This document shows, piece by piece, positions 22,691 to 34,850 of a DNA stretch of 64,000 nt. The stretch covers positions 16,578,906 through 16,642,905 of the forward strand of contig OW804096.1 of assembly GCA_942159475.1 (NCBI GenBank), read 5' to 3'. Positions within the stretch are counted from its first letter, which is position 1. Every line of letters starts with the position of its first letter. The position numbers were made by a program, and so were the translations under genes. The stretch comes from Sthenelais limicola. Its lineage: Eukaryota > Annelida > Polychaeta > Phyllodocida > Sigalionidae. The notes beneath the pieces are model-generated. The model saw nothing but the letters and a program-made list of their open reading frames with translations. It searched no databases and had not been told where the DNA came from.

Positions 22691-23220
22691 TATGTGATGT
22701 GTTACAGAAAAATGAGCCACAAGTTGCAAAAATGGTATGTTCAAATGCCATTCTCACAAAAACTCCTTTAAGGAAGGTTTTCATTTTTTCAGGGTTTAGT
22801 CTTCTTAGTAGTAAAAATAATCTTTAGAAAATGTACAATTTGTCTTCACAAATCTTATCAAATAACCCAAATTTAAGACGGCAATCAGGTTTAAAATACA
22901 GTCCAACTTAACCAGACAGATTTATTGAATGAATACAATACAGAATACACTCAGATATATCTCGTATTAATCACGTTTCACTCTAATTTAGCAGAATTTG
23001 ATAAATGTGTAAAACAGTAGATTGTGCATTTCCTGAAAATCTGACTCATCTATGCATTTCTTAGGTTATACTATAGAGTATCGTTCACTTATTTACTAAT
23101 GATTGACCCTCAGGAAATATCGCTATAACTTGTTGTCATGCATAGTAAAAATATAAAAGAATTTATCCTACTGTTTACTATCATTGGAATCGGCTTGATC
23201 TCATCTTTTCAAATATGAGA
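22691..23220. mobile_element. Family B inverted-repeat element with a nested family A copy
   Basis: Family B is about 410 bp, with ends TATGTGATGTGTTTCAGGAA and AATGAGTCACAAGTCGC. Here the left end starts at 22691, a family A copy (22819-23048) sits inside, and family B resumes (TTACTATCATTGGAATCGG) to about 23220. Confidence 0.8.
22819..23048. mobile_element. Family A element nested in family B
   Basis: Right tip ATTTCCTGAAAATCTGACTCA; left tip eroded. Nesting shows this copy is younger than its host. Confidence 0.8.
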
Positions 23221-23870
23221 GGTGTTTCAGAAAAATGAGTCATAAGTCGCAAAAAATGGATTTTGAGATATCACCATATTGAAAATGGACTATCATTAAT
23301 TCTCACCAGAAAATATATAATATTTTCTTCTTGAAACTATCATCACTAACCAATTATATTTATCTTACTTCGTTAGAGTGTATATCATCTGTAATATATG
23401 TGATGTGTTTCAGGAAAATGAGTCATAAGTCGCAAAAAATAGATTTTTAGATATCATTATATTTGAAAAGATGAGATCAAGCTGATTCCAATGATAGTAA
23501 ACACTCTAATAATCTAATAAATATTTCTAGATTTTAAGTTTGATATTTTCGTTTTTGAAAAAAATGTTTCCAATATTTCTGGGGGTCAATAAACAGTAAA
23601 GTAACTAAATGTAGTCCATATGAGGACCTTCAAAACGAAAGGATATATTCAATAGATTGTTCCTAAATTTGATACATCGATTGATATAGCTATAAGTGAT
23701 CAACCAACCAAAAATTAGAACATTCCAATAATGAGATCTTGTGAAAAAACACTTTGAAAAATATCAATTATGCGACTTCTGACTCATTTTCCTGAAACAC
23801 ATCACATATGATGATATCTCAAAATCCAATTTTGCGAGTTGTGACTCATTTTCCTGTAACACATCACATG
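23221..23870. mobile_element. Family B elements: one full copy between two fragments
   Basis: A left fragment lies at 23221-23288, a full copy at 23398-23809 with both tips, and a right-end fragment at 23810-23870 (TTCCTGTAACACATCACATG). Confidence 0.88.
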
Positions 23871-24087
23871 TAGACTTTGCTAATTCCATGTTAATCCCGG
23901 TGAGGCTTAACAATTATATAATTAATTTACATGATTTAAATTCCCTCATTTGGGAAAATTCCTCGTAAAAACATTTAGCAGATTACGAGTATGGTTTTAA
24001 ATATTACCGAGATGAAATGCAAACATGGAATAAAGCCCTCAGAGTGTGATACCAGCTAACATAGAGGCCATATATTTGGTCGATCAT

Positions 24088-26236
24088 AAGATAAGATAAG
24101 ATAAGATAATTCTTTATTTGCCATAAGATGTTTGACAAAGAGGTTACGTTCTTCTCAAGAGGAGGTCTTCCCGAACATGCCTTTCTTGATTACCTTTTTT
24201 CTTGGTTACATTTGACTAAGCTACGTTTATATTAGACACTATGAGTATTAAAAACGGTGATCCGAAAACAAGCAACTGATTAATTACTCAATCAAGAATC
24301 AATCAATCATTCAATTTCAATGTGTACATCTCACAAAGAAGTATAATTACAAATGCTGCATGTACTAGTGCTAGTAATAAGTGGCATAATCATGGGACAT
24401 CCATAATTACTGGACATCGGTGTAAACAGAGAGAGACTTGATGAAAATACAGAAAAAACAAAAACAAAAACAAAATACAGAAAAATACGTCTCCTGAGGC
24501 TGTCATTTTGAATCAAAGGTATGGTTAACATGTTTAATAAAGGCGAACCTGTCTTCAATTTTGTGTGACTCAGTTTCAAGGTTGTTCCACCCAATCTGAC
24601 ATTTGTATATAACAGAATTTTGAATTTTTGTTGTTCTGGGGGTAATGGTTTTTAAATTTCTGCGACCCTTTGCATGACTCCTGGTCCCAAGTTTTCTGTT
24701 GTCTATGTTATCCTGGTTTTTTGCTAAATGGTGAGCTATTTCAATGATATGTCTTTCCCTTCTGTCGCTGAGAGGCAGAATGTTTAAGAGATTGTGTTCA
24801 TTTTTAACATTGTCTAGTTTATTTTTATCAAAGATAATACGTAATGCCGAATTCTGTAGTACTTGTAGTTTTTGTAGAAGGTATTGAGGTCCAGAGTCAT
24901 AGACAAAGTCGCAGTAATCAAAGTGTGGTAAAATAGCCATCTTGTATAGATCTTGGCGTGCCTTTTTGGTCAGTGAGTTTTTCGCTTTATAAAGTAGTCT
25001 AATTTTCAGGGAAACTTTTTTAATTAGGTTTAGCAAGTGAGGTTTGAATGAGAGCGAGTGATCTAATAAGAAGCCTAAATATTTGTATTCGGTAACTTTC
25101 ATGAGATTGGAAGTTCCAAGTTTCAAAGAGGAGACACATTCAGTTTTGTAAGAAGGAGAAATGGCAAAGTTAATCACACTGCATTTGTCAGCATTTAAGG
25201 ATATTTTGTTGTGACGGCACCAGGCACTGATGTTATGGAGGTCTTCTTGGATTTTTGAATTTGCCTCACATTCTTTTATATGGTTAACAAAGACTACCGT
25301 GTCATCTGCGTAGTGTTGGACTTTAGAGTATTTTACTGTTTTATGTAGATCATTTATATAAATCGAGAATAAAATTGGACCAAGAATTGTACCCTGAGGC
25401 ACTCCACAGGTGACCGTGCCTGTGTCCGATTCGTGACCATTTATGCAGACCGATTGTTGTCGGCCCGACAAATAGTCCTGAAACCAAGACAACTCCACAT
25501 CTCTGATACCATATGAATAAAGCTTGTTTAATAATGTTTGGTGGTGCACAGTATCGAAGGCCTTTCTAAAATCGAGGAATACAGTTGTATTAAATTGTTT
25601 ATCATTTAGGCCATGGTAGATGTCATTAAGAAAATCAATATGTGCTTGTTGAACCGAGTGGTTCTTTCTAAAGCCATACTGTTTTTCAAAAAATAAGTTA
25701 TTGCTTTCAAAAAAGTTCGATAGTTGCGTATGTACCACTTTCTCTAAAATTTTCGACGGTAAGGAGATACAGGAGATTGGCCTGTAATTATTTGCAGAAT
25801 TTTTAGAGCCATTTTTGTGCAGTGGGGTCACCTTTGCCTCTTTAAATGTTCCTGGGACCTTTCCCGATGTGAGGGAGAGGTTTACAATAAAAGCCATTTG
25901 ATGGGCAAGTACACTTAGACAGGGTTTCAAGATCTTAGCGGGCATGAACTCAATGCCCGTGTTCTTGTAGTTATCAAGTTTGCTAACAATTTTTTGTATC
26001 TCTTTTGGAGAAACTGCATCAAAAGAAAATGTCAAATTGTTTAGTTCATTAATGTCATCATCATGTGGCCTTTTCATGGCCTTTTCAAGCTTATCGGCAG
26101 CACTACTCGACAAGGGGACAATCTTTTTTGCAAGGTTGGGCCCAACATCTAGAAAGAAATTATTAAATTCGGAACACACTTGTTCTCCCGCTAACATACA
26201 GCCATCCTTTTCATCCTTATGACTCATTTTCCTGAT
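24088..26236 (-). mobile_element. 5'-truncated non-LTR retrotransposon (LINE)
   Basis: The element encodes the second part of a LINE polyprotein and ends in a TCTTA repeat tail (minus strand AATAAAGAATTATCTTATC). GATCATAA occurs at both edges (24080-24087 and 26237-26244) and looks like an 8-bp target duplication. The 5' part, with the endonuclease, is missing, which is typical of incomplete reverse transcription. The tail type fits the Jockey/CR1 side of LINEs, but the clade is not certain. Confidence 0.85.
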
Positions 26237-26248
26237 CATAAATACCAA
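24503..26248 (-). CDS. LINE reverse transcriptase, C-terminal part of ORF2 (endonuclease missing)
   Basis: About 577 residues are continuously open up to the natural stop. The order of reverse-transcriptase motifs is intact: NNYRPISCISLPSKILEKV, FLDFRKAFDTVHH (with catalytic Asp), GVPQGTILGPILFSIYINDL, then the catalytic YADDTVVF, and a thumb region YKYLGFLLD. The entry EFNNFFLDVGPNLAK is typical of the region before the palm. The first few residues are flanking DNA. No disabling change is seen in the retained part, so the insertion is young, but without an endonuclease it should not move by itself. Confidence 0.9.
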   Translation of the reverse strand: MVFMIRKMSHKDEKDGCMLAGEQVCSEFNNFFLDVGPNLAKKIVPLSSSAADKLEKAMKRPHDDDINELNNLTFSFDAVSPKEIQKIVSKLDNYKNTGIEFMPAKILKPCLSVLAHQMAFIVNLSLTSGKVPGTFKEAKVTPLHKNGSKNSANNYRPISCISLPSKILEKVVHTQLSNFFESNNLFFEKQYGFRKNHSVQQAHIDFLNDIYHGLNDKQFNTTVFLDFRKAFDTVHHQTLLNKLYSYGIRDVELSWFQDYLSGRQQSVCINGHESDTGTVTCGVPQGTILGPILFSIYINDLHKTVKYSKVQHYADDTVVFVNHIKECEANSKIQEDLHNISAWCRHNKISLNADKCSVINFAISPSYKTECVSSLKLGTSNLMKVTEYKYLGFLLDHSLSFKPHLLNLIKKVSLKIRLLYKAKNSLTKKARQDLYKMAILPHFDYCDFVYDSGPQYLLQKLQVLQNSALRIIFDKNKLDNVKNEHNLLNILPLSDRRERHIIEIAHHLAKNQDNIDNRKLGTRSHAKGRRNLKTITPRTTKIQNSVIYKCQIGWNNLETESHKIEDRFAFIKHVNHTFDSK

Positions 26249-26344
26249 GATAGGGATTCGGTGTTAATATTATAATTATATGGTTTAATATATGTTTGTT
26301 TCTCTTATATTTTCTTTTTTATATATAAATAACATGTTTTCTAT

Positions 26345-26757
26345 TTGTGATGTGTTTCAGGAAAATGAGTCACAAGTCGCCAAAAATAGATTTTGAGATA
26401 CCATTATATTTGAAAAGATGAGATCAAGCCGATTCCAATGATAGTAAACAGTCTAATGATCTAATAAGTATTTCTATATTTTAAGTTTGGTATTTTAATT
26501 TTTGAAAAAAAAAAAAAGTTTCCATTATTAGGTGGTTAATAAACAGTTAAGTAACTAAATGTAGTCCATATGAGGACCTTTAAAACGAAAGGATATATTA
26601 CATAGATTGTCCTGAAATTTGATACATCGATTGATATAGCTATAAGTGATAAACCCTCCAAAAATTAGAACATTCCAAAAATGTGATCTTTTGAAAAAAA
26701 CACTGAAAAATATCAATTTTGCGACTTATGACTCATTTTCCTGAAACACATCACATT
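26345..26757. mobile_element. Family B inverted-repeat element
   Basis: Full copy with both tips; one of the least eroded. Confidence 0.92.
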
Positions 26758-27013
26758 TGGTATATAACTAAGGCGACGTGTGCAAACATCCATGGTGGAA
26801 AGCACCTTTTTTTTTATCATGAATCATTGATTAGTTGTTTGTTAAATGTACAAGTTTGGCCTTTCAAATGTAATAAAATGTAATAAAAAAATCCCCTATT
26901 TGCTCATATTCGCCAGTTGTGTGCTTTTATACTTGATTTATCAAGGGATCATCTTAATGTATTAGCACTCTCTCCTTCCTCAGATCGCAGGGGATTCTTG
27001 TTATTTGTGTATT

Positions 27014-27250
27014 AGGGTCAGATTTTCAGAAAATGTATAATTGGCAGCTGTACACATTTAGTAAAGTCTGCTAAATTAGGCTCCAATTTGGCCAATATTA
27101 GGTAAATTCGAGTATATTCGGCATTGCATAGATTCTAGCAATCTGTTTGGTTAGGTTGAACTGTATTTTGAACTTTTTTTTCGTCTGAAATTTAGGTTAT
27201 TTGAGAAGACTGACGAATGTGAATTGTACATTTTCTGAAAAACTGACCCA
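27014..27250. mobile_element. Family A inverted-repeat element
   Basis: Both tips are present (AGGGTCAGATTTTCAGAAAA; TTCTGAAAAACTGACCCA). Confidence 0.9.
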
Positions 27251-27709
27251 TAAGCGAGAAATATGACGCTTTTTATATTAGCGTGCACTTAACCTTTTAC
27301 CGGGGATGCATTTTATCCTAACGCCAGTCCTCGGAGGCATATCATCAAAGGAACCTGGCCTTCTGTCTGCTCTTAGAACAAACTATTTTTAGATAATCTT
27401 TGGATTCCCATAGGTATATGAATATAGAGTGAGTGTAATAGAGTTGTGATAATAGGTTTAGAGGGGACTTCTGTGGGCGGGGTCAGAAAAGGAACATTAT
27501 TTGCCTTCACACTTCACAAAAAAAGTCAAATTTGTGGTTTAAAATAACTGCTGTGCAATCCCAGGACCTGGAGGACTACTTGAGGTTAGGAACTACTCGT
27601 GTGGTTCAAGGCTAAAATTTCTACCTTATTTTGTATCCAACGCGCAACCCGCGGCCGCTTGTTGGAATCGCATTTGTAGTTCTAACTTCTCATTCAGTTC
27701 TATCTAAAT

Positions 27710-28041
27710 ATTTGAGTGAGTGAGTGTGTTTGATTGCTTTATGCCCTTATCAACACATCTAATATGTTCTATCAAGGGCGGGAGAGCTGAGAGGGAGTGA
27801 GTGAGTGAGTTTGATTGCTTTATGCCCTTATCAACACATCTAATATGTTCTATCAAGGGCGGGAGAGCTGAGAGGGAGTGAGTGAGTGAGATTGGTTGCT
27901 TTACGCCCTTATCAACACATCTAATATGTTCTATCAAGGGCGGGAGAGCTGAGAGGGAGTGAGTGAGTGAGTTTGATTGCTTTATGCCCTTATCAACACA
28001 TCTAATATGTTCTATCAAGGGCGGGAGAGCTGAGAGGGAGG
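27710..28041. repeat. 81-bp tandem repeat, four copies
   Basis: The unit contains TTTGATTGCTTTATGCCC, TTATCAACACATCTAATATG and TTCTATCAAGGGCGGGAG plus a GTGA run. Each unit holds a small hairpin (CCCTT...AAGGG). The 81-bp period makes an open frame on the minus strand, which I do not consider a gene. Confidence 0.93.
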
Positions 28042-28159
28042 CAGTTTATGATCATACCCAGGAAATAGAGATAGAGAAGAAGGGAAGGAGAGACAAGAGG
28101 AAAGAGACAGAAAGGCATTTTGTGGTCATACCCTGGACCAATTTAAGTATTTGATATGA

Positions 28160-28290
28160 GCGTCAGAGCATTTGGGGAATGTACAATAGACCGTCCCTAA
28201 TCTTCGGAAATAACACAAATAATCAATTTAAGATATGTTGGTTCAAAATACTGTTAAATTAAACGGAATAGTTCTTCTAATGCAATACCA
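28160..28290. mobile_element. Divergent family A half element, duplicated at 41074-41215
   Basis: GAGCGTCAGAGCATTTGGGG and GAATGTACAATAGACCGTCC are shared with 41074-41215. The missing right end may be the fragment at 28826-28871 (CATTTTCTGAAAGTCTGACCC), separated by about 540 bp that ends in a retrotransposon-like AATAAA and AT-rich tail. Confidence 0.6.
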
Positions 28291-29119
28291 AATGTGATGT
28301 GTTTCACTAAGTACATAGCACGAGAAACATGTATTGTTACCAGCTTACCGGAAGTATTATTGTCATCTAATTATTATACCATCACTGTACCCCTACTCAA
28401 AGTACAAAGAGTAAGGATATATCGTTCTGCCTTGTTCTAAAACGCTGCTAATAAAATATTTTATCTTTTGGGAATGTAACCCATAAAAGTAAGGTTAAAT
28501 TAAACACAAAGTATGAGCAATGTGTCTAATAACCTCTCGGATTTCACTAGTCTAATAAACGCCTACCCTGAGTACAAAGGGTCACACACTCACTTTGTCA
28601 TATGAATACTTGTCTGAGATGTTATGTTATGTTGTATACATTTTATTAGTAGAAACGCCTTATACATAGATTAGAAATCTATCTCTTTCTAAAGGGTAAC
28701 TGTAGGAAGAACTGGGAGTTAACAAACCTGGACATACATATTATACACAATTTACTCATCTCTACATACTCATGTAACTGTTTTATGATAAATAAAAGTA
28801 TTTCTCAATTTAATTCAAATCAATTCAATGTGTAGAGCTGCCAATTGTACATTTTCTGAAAGTCTGACCCAAATACAACTTGGCACCGCTCAATCCCTAT
28901 ATTAGTAAGAGTCTATTTTATGTATTCTCCTTTTGCCTCTATCCATTAGCTTACACCCACTCACTATTTCAGGTTATATATTTGTATTGCAAGCCTCCCA
29001 CATTTATTGATTGATGTGTATAGGATGGTGAATAAAGGCTAAGAGAGTTGCACAAATACAGGTAACATTAGGTGCCGCTTAAAGCTGTATTCTCAGCTAG
29101 TACCACAATACAAATCTTA

Positions 29120-29945
29120 CCGAATTCACACATATTATAACTTGTAGGACCGAATTTATCAATATTCTGCTGCTGTTATGTGTTTATACAAGAATTACTC
29201 ATATTATGACTTCTAGAACTGAATTTATCAATATTCTGCTGCTGTTATATGAGAGGTGTTTCAGGAAAATGAGTCACAAGTTGCAAAAAATGGATTTTGA
29301 GATATCACCATATTTGAAAAGATGAGATCAACCTGATTCCAATGATAGTAAACAGTCTAATAATCTAATAAATATTTCTAGATTTTAAGTTTGATATTTT
29401 CGTTTTTGAAAAAAATGTTTCCAATATTTCTGGGGGTCAATAAACAGTAAAGTAACTAAATGTAGTCCATATGAGGACCTTCAAAACGAATAGATATATT
29501 ACATAGATTGTTCTTAAATTTGATACATCAATTGATATAGCTATAAGTGATCAACCCACCAAAATTTAGAACATTCCAATAATGAGATCTTGTGAAAAAA
29601 ACACTTTAAAAAATATGAATTATGCGACTTATGACTCATTTTCCTGAAACACATCACATATGTTTATACAAGAGTTACTCATATTATTGCTTATAGGACT
29701 GGATTTATCAATATTCTGCTGCTGTTATATGTTTATACAAGAGTTACTCATATTATGACTTGTAAGGCTGAATTTATCAAGATTCTGCTGCTGTTATATG
29801 TTTATACAAGAGTTACTCATATTATGACTTATAGGACTGAATTTATCAATATTCTGCTGCTGTTATATGTTTATACAAGGGTTACTCATATTATGACTTA
29901 TAGGACTGAATTTATCAATATTCTGCTGCTGTTATATTTTTATAC
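29120..29945. repeat. 69-bp minisatellite, left inverted arm
   Basis: The unit contains GTTACTCATATTATGACTT, ATAGGACTGAATTTATC and AATATTCTGCTGCTGTTATA. The 69-bp period keeps a reading frame open. It is interrupted at 29249-29660 by a family B inverted-repeat element. The same unit occurs in opposite orientation at 32695-33385. Confidence 0.95.
29249..29660. mobile_element. Family B element inserted in the 69-bp array
   Basis: Both tips are present, and minisatellite units lie on both sides, so the array is older than this insertion. Confidence 0.92.
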
Positions 29946-30597
29946 ATGAATTTAAAGCCAAATTAGCCGAGGAAACACTGCCGCAATGATAAGTGAAGTC
30001 ATTGTAAGGAAGGATTGTGGCGGGTCCTCCAAATACTCATGGGGACGTTTTAGAAGCCGTGTAGCAAAATTAACTCAACCCAAAATATTGTTCAAATGAC
30101 TTTTAGATGGGTTGGAAAACAATGGACCAGAAGGTAGAAAAACTTTCCACTCCCCTCATATGTCACCCACTCTTCATGGCTGTGTTATGCAAACCTCTAC
30201 CCACCTCTGACCATAATTCTCTATTAATAAAACTGTCTGTCTGAAAGTTGATTACTATATAACCTCCAACAACTGCCAGGAGCAGTTATTAAATCAATCC
30301 CCTAAGCGTGTTACCCTGGAAGTTCCTTTTGAATCATAAAGTTGCACTTTAACTTTAAGATGACAAATAGTAAATTGTTAGTTATAAGCTGAAAATTGTC
30401 ACTTGACCAACGCATACATGTAACTGAAATCTGCAAACGTTTCCCTTGGAAACGGAAATTAATTGAATTAAGCTGACCCAAGTTATGAATACATTAAAAC
30501 AGTAATAGAATAATAAGATACCAACTGCAACTGCTTCTTGTTAATTTAACTTAAACGCTTGCTTATCAAGGTACATGATCTAAAAATTAAATTACTG

Positions 30598-31000
30598 CAT
30601 GTGATCCGTTTTAGGAAAATAAGTCACAAGTCGCAAAATTGATATTTTTCATAGTGTTTTTTTTCACAAGATCCCACAAGATTTTCCGATATTTAGAAGG
30701 TTTGGCACTTATAGTCATATAAATCCATGTAATAAATTTTGGGACATTATATTAGATATATTCTTGCGTTTTAAAGGCCTTCATATTGAGTATTTTTAGT
30801 TACTTTACTGGTAATTACCCATCGAGAAACATTGCAATTTTTGTTTTCAAAAATTAAAATATAAAACTTAAAATGTAGAAATACTTATTAGGTGTCCTAG
30901 TGTTTACTATCATTGGAATCAGCTTGATCACCTCTTTTCAGATATGGTGATATCTCAAAATCCATATTTTGTGACTTATTTTCCTAAAACGGATCACATA
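30598..31000. mobile_element. Family B subtype with GTGATCCGTTTTAGG ends
   Basis: Tips ATGTGATCCGTTTTAGGAAA and TTTCCTAAAACGGATCACAT are complementary. The copy at 34074-34470 shares the CGGATC right end. Confidence 0.88.
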
Positions 31001-32100
31001 TTTCTTGTTCATAGGCAAGACGCACTTTTGACAAGCGTCTACCTCAGTCAATCCCTCCTCATCAAGCCTCTCTAGATGGCTTATTTCCCCTTATATCGCC
31101 ACATCTGGGCTTATTTCCCTTTATATCGCCACATCTGAATGCCCTGAATGCTCCCTGGTTTCCTTGGATCAACCATTTCCTCCTCCTCCCCCCGAGAGCT
31201 ACACAGGCAGATATGGAAAAGACTTGAGAATATTACATCGACCTTTCGCCAAGTGGGCGATATTACCAGAAAAAGCCATACTAAATGAAGATAGATCAGG
31301 AAAAGCGACCTTGACCTAGCCTCATTGTTTCCTTCACTTGCCTCATTGCTTCCCTGCCAGCCTCCTAGAGGTCACTGCCATAAAAACCTGCCTCAAAGCT
31401 AATTTGGGGCTAAAAATAAAAAAGGTTCGCGTTCCCTCGACGCCTGACTAAGTCTAGTAGACTTGAGGCGCAGCGTGAAGGTCACTTAAGTGTAATAACG
31501 GAAAAAGCTTCATCATTTTTAAATAGAATAAATTCCGACCAGGAACAGGTTTAGATTGGCCCTCTCTAATGTTAATGAAACTAAAGGAGACACGTACGCG
31601 TCTCTGACTATATTGATGGGCTGGGCTAATTAAGGCAATTAAGCAACAAGAGGAATCACAAGTACAAGTGGTTTAAGTAATCAGAAAGGAGAGAAGGAAT
31701 ATTTTAACTCTAGGTCGGCATCTTCTCAGTCTTAAAGAGTCAGTAAACCCAAAGATATTGTGAGAAAATCAAATTTTTTGCTATTATTGACATAATTTTA
31801 GCCGCCCCAGTTTTACTTAATGAAACCTAACATGTAGTGAGTTTTACCCATTTAAAGGAGGGAAAATGTAGTTCCACAGTATAACACTCCATTCAAGGCG
31901 CCAATATTTGCCTACGTCACAAGGTAACGGAAATTTGAAATGAACATGCAATAAACATAATAAACAAAGTGTCCTAATTGCTGCTAGAAAGAATGGGGGT
32001 GGGGTGAGCTCGTGCTGACTGGGCCCTTGTAAATGCTACCCATTGATTCTTTCCCCCAAGGACACAGGGAACTGTATTGAAATACTTGTATTGAATAACT
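31001..32100. other. Repeat-poor island inside the foldback-like structure
   Basis: About 1.1 kb without the common repeats. It includes TAATTAAGGCAATTAAGC and CAAGTGGTTTAAG, which resemble homeodomain-type sites. No ORF is convincing. A regulatory role is only a guess. Confidence 0.3.
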
Positions 32101-32105
32101 ATTTC

Positions 32106-32455
32106 AATAGGGGATTTGCATGTCTCACTGCGCATGTCTATTGCAGTGCATGCTGGGATGGATTCTGTTGAAATCTGTCATATAAATATTTCGCAACATT
32201 TTTATCGAAAATTGCAAGAATGTTTTCACCAATACCTCAGCTTGTCTAAATGGCCTATGAAAACCAAATGCATGATGGGAAAGATGGGGACTAGTGTGAT
32301 GAAAACATGTATAACACATGGATATTGACATTAGAGATTTGATACATATTCCATGCTGAAAATGACATGTTTTCTATAGATTTTAGACTGTACCATTAGT
32401 CCCATAATTCCATGCGAATTAAGATTCAAAATGGCGGCTATGCAAATCCCCTATT
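32106..32455. mobile_element. Family C inverted-repeat element, reverse orientation
   Basis: Both ends are intact (AATAGGGGATTTGCATG; ATGCAAATCCCCTATT). It lies in the spacer between the two inverted 69-bp arrays. Confidence 0.9.
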
Positions 32456-32694
32456 GCTGGGAGAGTGGGTTGAAGGTAGGTATATTATGAACATTTCAGG
32501 CGATACTTTGTGACGTCACACAGCACTCTCAGTGGTCTCCAAAATTAGGAGGATTATGTTTGGTTGTTTTTACTAAAGGGCTTCTAAAGTATCCTAGATT
32601 GTATTTTGAGGACCCACCGCAATCCTTGCTGTGAAGACTTCACTTATTGTCGCTCACCGGCGGCCATTTTCTTTCAGCAGATTAAATCTTCAAT

Positions 32695-33385
32695 ATCTTG
32701 TATTGACATGTAACAGCAGCAGAATATTGATAAATCCAGTCATATAAGTCATAATATGAGTAACTCTTGTATAAACATATACCAGCAGCAGAATATTGAT
32801 AAATCCAGTCCTATAAGTCATGATATGAGTAACTCTTGTATGAACACATAACAGCAGCAGAATATTGATAAATCCAGTGCTAGAAGTCATAATATGAGTA
32901 ACTCTTGTATAAACATATACCAGCAGCAGAATATTGATAAATCCAGTCCTATAAGTCATGATATGAGTAACTCTTGTATGAACATATATATAACAGCAGC
33001 AGAATATTGATAAATCCAGTCCTATAAGTCATAATATGAGTAACTCTTGTATGAACATATAACAGCAGCAGAATATTGATAAATCCAGTCCTATAAGTCA
33101 TAATATGAGTAACTCTTGTATAAACATATAACAGCAGCAGAATATTGATAAATCCAGTCCTATAAGTCATAATATGAGTAACTCTTGTATAAACATATAA
33201 CAGCAGCAGAATATTGATAAATTCAGTACTATAAGTCATAATATGAGTAACTCTTGTATAATCATATAACAGCAGCAGAATATTGATAAATTCAGTCCTA
33301 TAAGTCATAATATGAGTAACTCTTGTATAAACATATAACAGCAGCAGAATATTGATAAATCCAGTCCTATAAGTCATAATATGTG
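32695..33385. repeat. 69-bp minisatellite, right inverted arm
   Basis: About ten units of the 29120-29945 repeat in reverse orientation (AACAGCAGCAGAATATTG). Homology continues inward: 32530-32660 reversed matches 29985-30060 (AAGTGAAGTC, GGTGGGTCCTC), so the inverted arms are close to 0.9 kb. Confidence 0.93.
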
Positions 33386-34070
33386 AAAATTTGACAAGAA
33401 ATGAAGCTTTAAATGGAAATTGTGATGATGGGATAATGCGATTATTAATGAACAAAGGTGAAATAGATGGTGGTGAGGGATTTAGCACCTCTAAATGCAC
33501 CATAAGCCAGACCAATGGAAAGGAATACACTTAAACACAATTCATTCACAAATGTATGCACCTCAGGCCAGATTATTACTGAAGATGTACCATCACCCTT
33601 AGCATGGCCATGTCCCAGGCCAAGGTAGGTAAACTTATAACAGACTACTTAAACTTGATTACACTATTTAGTGTTTTTTCGCCCCATTTAGCAACAACCA
33701 CAAACCCACAATGGAAAATTGTCTAAACGAAATAAACACCTCGCTCCTGACAACACCTCATGATCTTTTCCATAAAGTCAAATTATAACAGCTATACTTT
33801 ATACATATGCTATTCAGCTTGACTTTTCCCAGACAAAATATAAAAAAAAATCCAAATGTCCATATCAAGCCTGGAGACCTGTAGACAGTTCGTGCTTATG
33901 TCTCCACCTGGCGGGATTGTTCATATACATAAAAGGGGGCAGTCTCCTTTGATCTGCGCCCTCGTGGGCCAGCCAGGGGAATTAGTGATTAGATGAGGAG
34001 CTCTCCGCGTGGGGAGGAGGGAAAGATGAGCTGAATGAAGGGAGGCAGAATAATTGCAGGATTAGATGTG
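33386..34070. other. Repeat-poor intronic stretch
   Basis: Single-copy appearance, with CTCCTTTGATCTG (TCF-type motif) at about 33947 and a GGCCAGCCAGGGG stretch. No gene is seen. Confidence 0.3.
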
Positions 34071-34073
34071 TTC

Positions 34074-34850
34074 CAGGAAAATGAGTCACAAGTCACAAAT
34101 TTTATATTTTTCAAATTGTTTTTCCACAAGATCTCTTTATTGAAATGTTCCGATTCTTGGAGGGTTTAGCACTTATAGTCATATGAATCAATGTTACAAA
34201 TTTCGGGACATTGTATTAAATATATCCTTGCGTTTGGAAGGAATTAATATGGAGTATATACTTACTTTACTAGTAATTACGCATCCAGAAACATTGCAAA
34301 CTTTACTTTTCTAAAATAAAAATATCAACTTTAAATATAGAAATAGGTATAAGTTGTCATATAGTGTTTAGTATTGTTGGAATCACCGTGATCTCCTCTT
34401 TTCAAATATGGTGATATCTCAAAATCTATATTTTGCGACTTATGACTCATTTTCCTAAAACGGATCGCATATTTCACTAGTCGGTGATTAATGGACTTTG
34501 CTGTTGTATGTTTGTCTTATTGAAAGCAATATATTCACCAGATCTCCTCATTTTTGGTGTGTCTAAGCTTGGATGATGTATGAATACATGTACCAAATTT
34601 CAAGACAGTGCAAAAAATATTCTCATGCATTTCTAAGGTCACCTTATAGAGTGTATTTAGCTGCTTTACTAGTAATTGTCCACTCAGAAAACTTATTTTT
34701 CAAAAATAAAAATTTCAAACTTAAAATATAGAAATGCTTATTAGATGTCAAGTGTTTACTATCATTGAAACCCGCTTGATCTCATATTTTCAAATATGAT
34801 GATATCGCATTTTTGCGACTTTGACTCATTTCCCTGAAACACATCACATC
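34074..34850. mobile_element. Family B elements: full copy plus right half
   Basis: 34074-34470 is a full copy (ends CTAAAACGGATCGCAT). 34540-34850 is a right half ending CTGAAACACATCACATC. Confidence 0.85.

Noticed and set aside
27704..28018. Four-fold repeated frame MIEHIRCVDKG
   Set aside because: Product of the 81-bp tandem repeat.
29755..33530. Repetitive hydrophobic frames (INILLLLYVYTRVTHIMTYR)
   Set aside because: These arise only because the 69-bp unit is a multiple of three. They are not shared with any coding context, and the same array exists in both orientations.
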